Source of the DNA: Spongiibacteraceae bacterium UBA5047
GTDB taxonomy: Bacteria; Pseudomonadota; Gammaproteobacteria; Pseudomonadales; Spongiibacteraceae
Assembly: GCA_002415025.1 (NCBI GenBank)
Contig: DIBR01000048.1
Coordinates: forward strand, 3,567-23,863
Reading direction: 5' to 3'
Length of the DNA: 20,297 nucleotides
The translations under genes and the position numbers were made by a program. The notes under the pieces are model-generated. The model made no database searches. It was not told the origin of the DNA and saw only the letters and a program-made list of their open reading frames with translations. Below are positions 14,485 through 20,297 of this stretch, one piece after another. Position 1 is the stretch's first letter. Every line of letters starts with the position of its first letter.

Positions 14485-14938
14485 ATTTGAGCGCCTATCC
14501 GGTAGCCCGGAAGTAAATATGCTGCTGTTTTCTTTTCTATTAAATTTTGTTTGGGAAATGTGGCAAGTACCCTTCTATCAGGGTCTTTCGACGATGGACC
14601 ACTTTCGCGCAGTGCGTAGCTGCACCCAGGCTAGCCTGGGCGATGGTGTTATTACGTTGTTAGCCTTCTGGAGTGCAGCCGCTGTCGCACACTCACGGCA
14701 ATGGTTGCTGGTCGTAACCCCAACTCCCGCTCTGATTTACTGGACAGTCGGAATCAGCATTACCGTGGTGATGGAATGGTTGGCTACCGGGCCGCTGGAT
14801 CGCTGGCAGTACGCAGCGGCGATGCCCCGACTGCCAGTGCTCGGAACTGGTTTACTGCCGCTACTACAGTGGATTCTGCTTCCAGGAGCGATTCTGGTGT
14901 TAGTCCGACGCCAACTCAAGGGGGCAAAGACTGGATAG
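14474..14938 (+). CDS. Uncharacterised four-span membrane protein
   Basis: A 154-residue integral membrane protein with hydrophobic helices at about 15-33, 55-72, 83-103 and 122-145. Notable features are an aromatic, charged motif LNFVWEMWQVPFY at 23-35, a SCTQASLGDG segment at 49-58 with the only Cys, an acidic MEWLATGPLDRWQY at 100-113 and MPRLPVLGTGLLP at 117-129. GAGG 7 bases before the ATG supports the start. It lies between the copper module and the methyltransferase-like gene in the same orientation. I recognise no named function. The pattern of conserved-looking Trp, Glu and Asp in membrane loops suggests a real family rather than a chance frame. Confidence 0.8.
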   Translation: MAYKFERLSGSPEVNMLLFSFLLNFVWEMWQVPFYQGLSTMDHFRAVRSCTQASLGDGVITLLAFWSAAAVAHSRQWLLVVTPTPALIYWTVGISITVVMEWLATGPLDRWQYAAAMPRLPVLGTGLLPLLQWILLPGAILVLVRRQLKGAKTG

Positions 14939-15048
14939 GCCCAGCGCCTAGGCGGCTGACGATAACCCGGTCACAAGCAGACGCATGAGGACAGGCAGGC
15001 AGGTACCACTCTCGAAGGACAAATTAAACGCAAAGGAGGAACGTGACG

Positions 15049-15219
15049 ATGGATCTCAACACACTTTTATGGGCCGCATTGATTCTGTTCATGGTCGCAT
15101 GTTGCTCAATGATGATGCGCATGGCGATGAAAAACCCACCCAACGACAAACCGCGCGACACGACTCATCACCGTAATGATTCAACTGACGTGAACCAATC
15201 GGACGAGGAAAAGCCATGA
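15049..15219 (+). CDS. 56-residue Met-rich small membrane peptide
   Basis: ATG 15049 follows a near-perfect ribosome-binding site, AAGGAGGA, with about 8-base spacing. The 56-residue product has one hydrophobic helix (about 4-22, LNTLLWAALILFMVACCSMM) with a CysCys pair at 18-19 and five Met between 21 and 27, then a hydrophilic Asp/Asn/His tail (KPRDTTHHRND). It is too short for usual length cut-offs and easily missed. It lies 52 bases before the methyltransferase-like gene. The Met and Cys content suggests soft-metal contact, but no family was recognised. Confidence 0.65.
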   Translation: MDLNTLLWAALILFMVACCSMMMRMAMKNPPNDKPRDTTHHRNDSTDVNQSDEEKP

Positions 15220-15271
15220 AGCCCGTATAACGAAACGCGATGACAAAACAGCGATCGCGAGGAATTCAACC

Positions 15272-15955
15272 ATGAATGACCTGGTGGGACCTACTGGCCT
15301 GTGGGGCGTGGCATTGATCATGGTCGTGCTGGTCTCCTGGCTGTTCTATCGCTATTTCGCGCCTAAGAGCTGGCGCGAGTGGGCTGGCGCCGGTCTGGTG
15401 CAGGCCTTCATTATTGCGCTGTACGCAGAGATGTATGGCTTTCCCCTCACGATTTACCTGCTAGCGCGTTTTTTTGAACTCGATCGCGATAGCCTCAAGG
15501 CCAATTTGTGGTCGACACTCCTCGGTATGGGCAATACAGGTATGATGATTGCCATGCTGGTCGGCTATACGCTGGCGATAATGGGTATCGGCATTTTTAT
15601 CCAGGGATGGCGACAGGTGTATCGCGCGCGCAAGGACGGCCACCTGGTCACGAATGGACTGTATGCCTTCGTACGTCATCCCCAGTACACCGGGCTGTTT
15701 GTTGCGTTGTTCGGCGAGGGTGTGGTGCACTGGCCAACACTGTTCTCGGTCGGTCTGTTTCCGCTAATCGTGTTTACCTTTTACCGCTTGGCGCGGCGCG
15801 AAGAGCGCCAAATGCTGCAGCAATTTGGCGACGCCTACCGCGCTTACCAACGGCGGGTGCCAATGCTTATACCGAGAGTGGGTAAATGGAAACGTTTCGT
15901 GGGAGCGTCCAGTCGCGACGCGGGACGGTTGGATCAAGACGACCAAAATGAGTAG
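15272..15955 (+). CDS. Isoprenylcysteine carboxyl methyltransferase-like membrane protein
   Basis: A 227-residue membrane protein of the ICMT/PEMT-like superfamily, which methylates small or lipid substrates using S-adenosylmethionine. Visible: hydrophobic helices at about 10-28, 41-66 and 88-112, then the conserved C-terminal cofactor region: LVTNGLYAFVRHPQYTGLF at 125-143 with the RHPxYxG motif, further helices to about 171, and RREERQMLQQFGDAYRAYQRRVPMLIP at 175-201 with the family's Glu pair. GAGG lies 9 bases upstream of the ATG. Genes of this family often lie beside bacterial metal-resistance clusters. The substrate is unknown, and bacteria lack the prenylated CaaX proteins after which the family is named. 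Confidence 0.88.
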   Translation: MNDLVGPTGLWGVALIMVVLVSWLFYRYFAPKSWREWAGAGLVQAFIIALYAEMYGFPLTIYLLARFFELDRDSLKANLWSTLLGMGNTGMMIAMLVGYTLAIMGIGIFIQGWRQVYRARKDGHLVTNGLYAFVRHPQYTGLFVALFGEGVVHWPTLFSVGLFPLIVFTFYRLARREERQMLQQFGDAYRAYQRRVPMLIPRVGKWKRFVGASSRDAGRLDQDDQNE

Positions 15956-16093
15956 CCAAGGTAACTGCAGACCTTGTTTGCCGCACGACAATCAACCCCG
16001 AAACCTCTTGCCCCGCTCGCCCATGGGGAAGGCCTGACTTTTCACAGTGAACGATGCCCTGTGCCGACCGTGAGTCGATGTGCGATAAAATTC

Positions 16094-16124
16094 TTGACTT
16101 AGAGTTGACTCCAACCTCCATGAT
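16094..16124 (+). promoter_or_regulatory. MerR-type promoter/operator of the 16-19 kb operon
   Basis: TTGACT (-35) at 16094-16099 and CATGAT (-10) at 16119-16124 are separated by 19 bases, the over-long spacing that MerR-family activators correct by DNA distortion. Inside the spacer sits a dyad, TTAGAGTTGACTCCAA (16099-16114): two 7-base arms with one mismatch around a TG centre. The core resembles the zinc-type operator half-sites GGAGT/ACTCC. The regulator encoded at the end of this operon (18715) is the obvious candidate to bind it (inference). The rest of 15956-16156 shows nothing else recognisable. Confidence 0.72.
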
Positions 16125-16156
16125 CAACGCCGATCAACATACAGGGAGTTAAACCA

Positions 16157-16981
16157 ATGAGGCACAGGCAACTTATACGGCGTACAAAGTGCTATGTGGC
16201 GCTCGGTCTATTGGCGGCACCCATGGCCTACGCCCACGATCCCGTTTTCGGGCTGGGCCCTCACACCCTGTTCAAAGGCGGCGTGGAAGTTCACGTAGGC
16301 AGCCATCAGGAAAAAGCCGGGGACGAACGCGCTACCGAATCAGAAATTGCGGTCAAATACGGCTTGACCGGCGACTGGGTCGCCGGTATCGAATTGCCCT
16401 ACGTGCACAGCACTGATGAAAGCGGTAATGGGCGCGGGCCAACCAGCCTGTCCACCAAGTACCGTTTTTGGCGAAAGGATCTACCCGGTGTGCAGGAGTC
16501 CGCCGCCGTGCTGGCCAAGGCGATTCTCAACGATGGCGACGCAAGTCATGGGCATGCGGAGCGCAACGGCAACGATTACCTGGTCGGACTGGCCTATGGT
16601 TACGAAGGGCGCAAATGGTATCGCTGGGCCTCGATCCGCCATCGTGTCAACAACGATGCCGCCAATGGCGCCGAGCGACCGAACAAAACGCTGGTGGATC
16701 TGGTAGGAGGTATCCGCTTCGAACCCACCGAGTACCGGGAACCCGACTGGGTCTGGATGTTGGAGTTGAATTACGAGCACACCGAACATCTCTCAGCCCT
16801 TTCGGAAGGATTGCCCAGACAGGTCGGCGGTGATCAATGGTTCCTCTCGCCCGGGTTGATGTGGACCCTCAGAAACTTTGCCGTCAAGACCGGCGTGCAA
16901 CTGCCGCTATATGACGACCTTGCTGGCAATCAGGACGCGGACGACTACCGCGCCCTGGTAGAGCTGGAATGGCATCTTTAG
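16157..16981 (+). CDS. Outer-membrane beta-barrel protein (MetA-degradation/transporter-like)
   Basis: A 274-residue exported protein with a signal peptide cleaved probably after AYA (26). The mature part starts HDPVFGLGPHTLFKGGVEV and continues in short alternating strands (VKYGLTGDWVAGIELPYV, LSTKYRFWRKDL, YLVGLAYGYEG, WVWMLELNYEHTEH, GLMWTLRNFAVKTGVQLPLY), ending in LVELEWHL. This is the texture of a small outer-membrane barrel, similar to proteins labelled as phenol-degradation MetA-like or transporter. GGGAG lies 8 bases before the ATG. It is the first gene after the MerR-type promoter, so a role in moving or sensing a metal at the outer membrane is inferred. Confidence 0.78.
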   Translation: MRHRQLIRRTKCYVALGLLAAPMAYAHDPVFGLGPHTLFKGGVEVHVGSHQEKAGDERATESEIAVKYGLTGDWVAGIELPYVHSTDESGNGRGPTSLSTKYRFWRKDLPGVQESAAVLAKAILNDGDASHGHAERNGNDYLVGLAYGYEGRKWYRWASIRHRVNNDAANGAERPNKTLVDLVGGIRFEPTEYREPDWVWMLELNYEHTEHLSALSEGLPRQVGGDQWFLSPGLMWTLRNFAVKTGVQLPLYDDLAGNQDADDYRALVELEWHL

Positions 16982-16992
16982 GAGTTATCACT

Positions 16993-17304
16993 ATGCAAAG
17001 ACTGTTCATGATTCCGATACTGTTTGCGCTGGCTCTGCCCGTCTGGTCAGCCGAGTTGAGCTACCAACTCCGGGTGGACGGGCTGGCCTGCCCCTACTGT
17101 GCTTACGGTATCGAAAAGAAAATCAAGGCGCTTCAGGGTGTAGCAAATGAGAGTGTCGAAATTCGACTCAATGAAGGTATCGTATTATTCGAAGCCGACA
17201 CCGAAACCGCCATTGACGAAGCCACACTCAGGCAACTGGTTACCGATGCCGGCTTTACGCTCCGGGGCGTAAAAACACAATCGGTTGAACCCCCTGATGA
17301 ATAA
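16993..17304 (+). CDS. Periplasmic HMA-domain (MerP-like) metal-binding protein
   Basis: A 103-residue protein with a signal peptide ending near WSA (about 20) and one heavy-metal-associated domain whose binding loop reads GLACPYCAYGIEKKI, with Cys33 and Cys36. The fold elements follow in order (VANESVEIRLNEGIVLFEAD, then the ATLRQLVTDAGFTLRGV helix and strand). The start is ATG 16993, 8 bases after AGGAG; an upstream in-frame ATG at 16969 overlaps the previous gene and is less likely. The loop CPYC differs from the CATC of the true MerP at the end of the window. It is coupled to the next gene (8-base overlap). It probably delivers a soft metal ion to the MerT-like partner. Confidence 0.88.
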   Translation: MQRLFMIPILFALALPVWSAELSYQLRVDGLACPYCAYGIEKKIKALQGVANESVEIRLNEGIVLFEADTETAIDEATLRQLVTDAGFTLRGVKTQSVEPPDE

Positions 17305-17677
17305 CCACGACATGACGACCAACACGTCGCTCGCCAGCGGTTTTGGCCTGGCCGTTATCGGCACGACCTGCTGTGCGCTGCCGATCATATTGGTGAGCGT
17401 TGGCATGGGTAGCGTCGTCGCCTCCGTCGTTTCGGCACTTCCCTGGTTGGGCTGGCTGTCTCAATATAAGGGCATCACCTTTGGCGTCACCGCTTTGGTG
17501 CTCGCTTACAGTTGGTGGCGCCTACGAAGCGGGGCTAAATTGGGAGAGTGCAGCATTAACGAAGGCAAGCGGCTCAGATGGCAGCGCCGTGTGCTGGGCA
17601 TCAGTACAGCCATCTTTTTGGCAGCCGTGTTCGCAGCCTATGCTCTCTCACCCATCACTTTGTGGTTCGACGTCTGA
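17297..17677 (+). CDS. MerT-like metal transport membrane protein
   Basis: A 126-residue inner-membrane protein with three helices (about 13-37, 57-74, 98-120). The first carries a vicinal cysteine pair, GTTCCALPIIL (Cys25-Cys26), as in MerT, which takes metal from the periplasmic partner. A third cysteine, Cys85, lies in the cytoplasmic loop (LGECSINEG), where MerT of Tn501 has two. The start ATG 17297 overlaps the HMA gene by 8 bases; TTG at 17285 or ATG at 17312 are alternatives, and no ribosome-binding site is visible. The protein is clearly distinct from the canonical MerT at 19640. Whether it moves Hg(II) or another ion is unknown. Confidence 0.85.
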   Translation: MNNHDMTTNTSLASGFGLAVIGTTCCALPIILVSVGMGSVVASVVSALPWLGWLSQYKGITFGVTALVLAYSWWRLRSGAKLGECSINEGKRLRWQRRVLGISTAIFLAAVFAAYALSPITLWFDV

Positions 17678-17740
17678 AATCCGACAACAGGTGTTTGATC
17701 AAGTAAGCTATTACTGATGTGGTGCAACGAAGGTACAAGT

Positions 17741-18040
17741 ATGGCTTACCAGAAGGTCCTCGTTGAAGTGCTCACCGCCTCAGGCTGTGGTCGGTGTCAG
17801 AAGATCAAAACGCTGGCGAAAGCCGTGATCGCTGAACTGAACGACAACCGGGTGAGCTATCGGGAAATCAATGTGGTGGAGGAGATCGACTACGCCGTGA
17901 GCCTGGGTGTGATGAGCACCCCGGCGATTGCGCTGGATGGCGAGCTGGTCTTTGTCGCACCACCGTCAAAGGCAAAACTGCGCCAAGCGATCCTGGATCG
18001 CTTCGGAGAGCCTTTAGCCACTCAAGGTAAAGCGAACTGA
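17741..18040 (+). CDS. Thioredoxin/glutaredoxin-like small protein
   Basis: A 99-residue protein without a signal peptide, so probably cytoplasmic. The redox or metal motif CGRC (Cys16-Cys19) follows the first strand (VLVEVLTASGC), and the thioredoxin-fold cis-proline is in VMSTPAIALDG (Pro61). Its size and the MSTPA loop match the small thioredoxin-3-like family rather than full thioredoxins. AAGG 8 bases upstream of ATG 17741 supports this start over ATG 17717. Its end overlaps the next gene by one base, so it is tightly coupled to the CcdA-like protein and could pass electrons or a thiol-bound metal to or from it. Confidence 0.85.
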   Translation: MAYQKVLVEVLTASGCGRCQKIKTLAKAVIAELNDNRVSYREINVVEEIDYAVSLGVMSTPAIALDGELVFVAPPSKAKLRQAILDRFGEPLATQGKAN

Positions 18041-18711
18041 TGGATACCACGACGTGGATGCAGATGGGCGGCGTTGCTGGGCTGGGTGCAGCTTTGCTGG
18101 CCGGCCTCGTATTCAGTTTCGCACCCGTGGCTTTTGCCTCTATCCCCGTTGTTTTGGCCTATGTCACACGGGCAAGGGCATTTCGCGAGGCTGTGAGTTA
18201 CGGCTTGGCCTTTGCCGCCGGGCTGATCCTGACTCATGTGGTGCTGGGCGTTGGCGCTGCGCTGGGTGGTTCCTGGGCGCAAAACCTGTTGAGTCGTCAG
18301 TGGGGCGTTGTCCTTGGGCCCCTATTGATCATGCTTGGTCTACTCTGGACGGGTTGGCTAAAAATTCCATTACCTTGGTTACCCCTGCGTGGAAAACGCG
18401 CTGCCACGCTCTGGGGCGCTTTTTTACTGGGAATGCCATTTACGGTGGGTATTTGCCCGGTGTGCTCGCCGGGGCTGTGGGTCGGCCTGGGTGTCAGTGC
18501 CTCCATCGGTTCGGTAGTCTATGGTGGTCTGCTGATGCTGGCATTTGCACTCGGCCGAGTTATTCCCCTGGCGGTCGGCGCTGTCAGCATCGGCTGGCTG
18601 GAAAACATGCAGGCCCTGGGCCATTGGCGTCGAGGTTTTGAACTCCTCGGGGGCATCACGCTGATATTGGTCGGTATCTATCTGCTCAATGAATATTATT
18701 TCTGGTTCTAA
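18040..18711 (+). CDS. CcdA/DsbD-like integral membrane protein with displaced cysteines
   Basis: A 223-residue membrane protein with six likely helices (about 13-40, 50-77, 88-108, 123-150, 156-181, 201-218), arranged as in CcdA and the DsbD membrane domain, which carry electrons across the inner membrane to periplasmic thiols. In those families one cysteine lies in the first helix (SPC-type) and one in the fourth. Here the first-helix segment reads FSFAPVAFASIPVVLAYV with no Cys. Two cysteines, C139 and C142, sit together in GICPVCSPGLW at the start of helix four. It could transfer electrons by a different route, or bind and transport metal through the CPVC motif. It is coupled to the thioredoxin-like gene by a TGATG junction. 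Confidence 0.8.
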   Translation: MDTTTWMQMGGVAGLGAALLAGLVFSFAPVAFASIPVVLAYVTRARAFREAVSYGLAFAAGLILTHVVLGVGAALGGSWAQNLLSRQWGVVLGPLLIMLGLLWTGWLKIPLPWLPLRGKRAATLWGAFLLGMPFTVGICPVCSPGLWVGLGVSASIGSVVYGGLLMLAFALGRVIPLAVGAVSIGWLENMQALGHWRRGFELLGGITLILVGIYLLNEYYFWF

Positions 18712-18714
18712 ACA

Positions 18715-19116
18715 ATGATGCGAATAGGTGAAGTGGCAACTACGCTGAAGATCAGCGCAGATACCCTGCGTTACTACGAAAAAATCAAACTGATGCCAAA
18801 GGTGCATCGCAGCGCCGGCGAAGTGCGCTGTTACAGTGACAAAGACTTATCGCGGCTGCGCTTTATCAAGCGGGCGCAAAAAATGGGCTTCAGCCTGCAG
18901 GACATCGCCCAACTGCTGAGTTTTCGCGAGAATCCCCAGAAAGCCAAACCCAACGTAAAAGAACTCGCCCATCACAAGCTGGAAGACATAGAGCTTCACC
19001 TGTCGGAACTGACCACGCTCAGGGACGAATTACGCTTATTGACCAATTTATGTGGTGCCAGCACCGACGGATGCCCCATTCTGGAAAACTTCGAGGGCGA
19101 GACGCTGAAACCCTAG
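18715..19116 (+). CDS. MerR-family regulator closing the 16-19 kb operon
   Basis: A 133-residue MerR-family protein. Visible: the winged helix-turn-helix (about 2-70; MRIGEVATTLKISADTLRYYEKIKLMPKVHRSAGEVRCY), the dimer helix (about 80-110) and a C-terminal loop NLCGASTDGCPILENF with Cys113 and Cys120 (C-X6-C, shorter than in CueR or MerR). The first metal Cys of MerR/ZntR is replaced by Lys78. An extra Cys39 sits in the DNA-binding wing. It starts 3 bases after the CcdA-like gene, without a ribosome-binding site, so its expression depends on the operon it probably regulates from the operator at 16094-16124. Its effector is not predictable from these residues. Confidence 0.9.
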   Translation: MMRIGEVATTLKISADTLRYYEKIKLMPKVHRSAGEVRCYSDKDLSRLRFIKRAQKMGFSLQDIAQLLSFRENPQKAKPNVKELAHHKLEDIELHLSELTTLRDELRLLTNLCGASTDGCPILENFEGETLKP

Positions 19117-19167
19117 CAGTCAATGCGTGTCACATCCCCCGGTTGAACCCAATGCAAGAGGCCCGGA

Positions 19168-19554
19168 ATGACCAGAACCATCAGTAAAGTGGCCAAAGCG
19201 CTGGCCATCAACGTTGAGACCATCCGTTTCTATGAACGCAGAGGGTTAATCGCCCAGCCCGCTAAACCTGAGATTGGCTATCGCCACTATTCTGACGAGA
19301 CCGTCAGCCGCATTCGCTTTATCAAACGGGCTCAAGAGTTGGGGTTTACTTTGGATGAAATCGCCAATCTGCTGAGTTTGAATGATCAACCCTGCAGTCA
19401 GGTGCAGGACCTGGCACAACACAAACTCAGCGCCGTAAGAGAGAAAATGGCGCATTTGCGGCGTTTAGAGAAAGCTTTAAAGCGGCTGTTAGCGCAATGC
19501 CAGGAAAATGATGACGCCAGCTATTGTCCAATCATTGACTCCTTGCAACTCTAA
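19168..19554 (+). CDS. merR: Mercury-responsive regulator MerR
   Basis: A 128-residue MerR. It has the DNA-binding signature INVETIRFYERRGLIAQP and all three mercury ligands: Cys76 (in QPCSQVQDLAQHKL), Cys111 and Cys120 (in AQCQENDDASYCPII). Their spacings of 35 and 9 equal those of Tn501 MerR (Cys82, Cys117, Cys126). Hg(II) bound by these three thiols turns the protein from repressor to activator at merO. Unlike the usual Gram-negative arrangement, the gene points the same way as merT, with merOP downstream of it rather than between divergent genes. A modest AGAGG lies before the ATG. No clear promoter of its own was seen in 19117-19167, so it may be read from the upstream operon. Confidence 0.95.
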   Translation: MTRTISKVAKALAINVETIRFYERRGLIAQPAKPEIGYRHYSDETVSRIRFIKRAQELGFTLDEIANLLSLNDQPCSQVQDLAQHKLSAVREKMAHLRRLEKALKRLLAQCQENDDASYCPIIDSLQL

Positions 19555-19575
19555 GCAACTTACCAGGGCAACCGC

Positions 19576-19607
19576 TTGACTCCGTACCCGGGTACGGCAA
19601 TTACACT
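19576..19607 (+). promoter_or_regulatory. mer operator/promoter (merOP)
   Basis: TTGACT (-35) at 19576-19581 is followed directly by the perfect 16-base palindrome CCGTACCCGGGTACGG (19582-19597). The -10 box is TTACAC at 19601-19606 (19-base spacing) or TACACT at 19602-19607 (20-base spacing, better match). The half-sites GTAC and the CCGTAC...GTACGG layout match the Tn21/Tn501 mer operator; only the centre differs. MerR bound here should repress without Hg(II) and activate merT with it. Confidence 0.93.
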
Positions 19608-19639
19608 TACTCCACGATCACATCTGACAGGAGTAAGAC

Positions 19640-19990
19640 GTGTCCCCAAAAGAAGATTCGAGTCTACCCCTTATTGGCGGTCTGCTTGCAGCCCTTGGCG
19701 CGGGGCTGTGTTGTGCCGGCCCGCTGGTTCTGCTGTTGCTAGGTGTCAGCGGCGCCTGGATTGGCAATTTGACACTACTGGAACCCTACCGCCCCCTATT
19801 CCTTCTGGCAGTCGTGGCACTCTTTGCCTATGCAGGCTGGAGAGTGTATCGCCCCATCGAAGATTGCGAGCCCGGTACCGCATGTGCCATTGGGCACGTC
19901 CGCAAACGCCGCCAAATCATCTTTTGGATAGCCGCGCTCACAGCGCTGATACTGGTCACCAGTAATTATTGGATTCTTTGGTTCACCTGA
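19640..19990 (+). CDS. merT: Mercuric ion transport protein MerT
   Basis: A 116-residue inner-membrane Hg(II) importer. The start is GTG 19640, 6 bases after AGGAG. Three helices (about 10-38, 52-68, 92-113) are visible, with the vicinal pair Cys24-Cys25 in the first (GAGLCCAGPLVLLLLG) and the cytoplasmic-loop pair Cys76 and Cys82 (EDCEPGTACAIG). All four positions coincide with those of Tn501 MerT. It takes Hg(II) from MerP and passes it to the cytoplasm, normally to mercuric reductase. It is followed by merP after 53 bases. Confidence 0.95.
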   Translation: MSPKEDSSLPLIGGLLAALGAGLCCAGPLVLLLLGVSGAWIGNLTLLEPYRPLFLLAVVALFAYAGWRVYRPIEDCEPGTACAIGHVRKRRQIIFWIAALTALILVTSNYWILWFT

Positions 19991-20043
19991 TGGTTTTGAT
20001 ACAGACCTTTACATTGACACTTACTGATACTGGAGAGAAATCG

Positions 20044-20297
20044 ATGAAGAAAATCCTGTTGGCTGCCTCGTTATCGTTGCTGAGCCTGAGCGCTTTCGCC
20101 AAAGAGCAAACGGTGACGTTGGAAGTACCCACCATGAACTGCGCCACTTGCCCGATTACGGTCAAGAAGGCTTTGCAGAACGTCGCCGGGGTCAGTAAAG
20201 CGGAAGTCACCTTCAAGCCCAGGATAGCCGTTGTCACCTTTGACGACGAAATGACCACGGTTAAAACACTGACCGAGGCCACCACCAATGCTGGCTA
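20044..20297 (+). CDS. merP: Periplasmic mercury-binding protein MerP, cut by the window end
   Basis: A partial gene: 84 complete codons are present of roughly 91 expected. ATG 20044 follows GGAG with about 8-base spacing. A signal peptide ends at AFA (about 19), then a heavy-metal-associated domain has TMNCATCPITVKKAL with Cys33 and Cys36, the positions known for Tn501 MerP. The helix and strand TVKTLTEATTNAG approach the C-terminus where the window stops. It scavenges Hg(II) in the periplasm for MerT. No stop codon is visible because of the cut. Confidence 0.94.
   Translation, partial: MKKILLAASLSLLSLSAFAKEQTVTLEVPTMNCATCPITVKKALQNVAGVSKAEVTFKPRIAVVTFDDEMTTVKTLTEATTNAG

Noticed and set aside
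14985..15176. Plus-strand frame of 63 codons overlapping the small membrane peptide
   Set aside because: It is hydrophilic, without family resemblance, and its start lacks a ribosome-binding site, whereas the alternative frame at 15049 has a strong one and a membrane helix.
19983..20288. Minus-strand frame of 101 codons opposite merP
   Set aside because: It is antisense to merP, which has its signal peptide, CATC motif and ribosome-binding site intact.
1..20297. Search by eye for insertion sequences, integrase genes, attachment sites, CRISPR arrays, tRNA or rRNA
   Set aside because: Nothing convincing was found. The island-like gene content alone is not evidence of a specific mobile element.

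Overview
The window is a dense heavy-metal resistance region from a Gram-negative bacterium, almost certainly a gammaproteobacterium and plausibly a marine one. The case rests on a TonB-dependent outer-membrane receptor, CopB-type outer-membrane proteins, Tat-like multicopper oxidases and a Tn21/Tn501-type mer promoter. The genus cannot be fixed from sequence reading alone. No transposase, integrase, tRNA, rRNA or CRISPR array was seen, although two copper modules, a mer operon and three MerR-type regulators side by side look like a resistance island.

Layout. (1) 66-2249 (+) is a FecA-like TonB receptor ending at a strong intrinsic terminator (2274-2297). (2) A minus-strand copper operon reads leftward from about 6307: a small Cys/His-cluster exported protein, the multicopper oxidase CopA (first copy), CopB (first copy), a 23-codon mini-ORF and an AraC-family regulator. 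(3) Divergent from it, on the plus strand from 6466, are a MerR-family regulator, a Cu+/Ag+-type P1B-ATPase, a Met-rich single-span small protein and a second Cys/His-cluster small protein. (4) 9965-14239 (+) is a second copper module: a candidate short ORF, a cytochrome c with a His-rich tail, a second CopA, a second CopB and a CopG/DUF411 lipoprotein. (5) 14240-15955 (+) holds an unknown four-span membrane protein, a 56-residue membrane peptide and an isoprenylcysteine-methyltransferase-like enzyme. (6) 16094-19116 (+) is a compact operon behind a MerR-type promoter: outer-membrane protein, periplasmic HMA protein, MerT-like permease, thioredoxin-like protein, CcdA/DsbD-like membrane protein and a MerR-family regulator. 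I see no standard name for this set. (7) 19168 to the end (+) is a canonical mer start: merR, merOP, merT and merP, with merP cut by the window edge. The mercuric reductase, if present, lies beyond the edge.

How it fits together (inference). The P1B-ATPase would export cytosolic Cu+. The two CopA oxidases would handle periplasmic Cu+, with CopB at the outer membrane and CopG, the His-tailed cytochrome and the small Cys/His or Met-rich proteins as periplasmic or membrane copper partners. The 16-19 kb operon pairs MerT/MerP-like metal handling with a thioredoxin/CcdA-like thiol relay. It is the best candidate here for an undescribed metal- or thiol-detoxification system. The mer genes would take Hg(II) into the cell for reduction. 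No gene-free stretch exceeds 300 bases.
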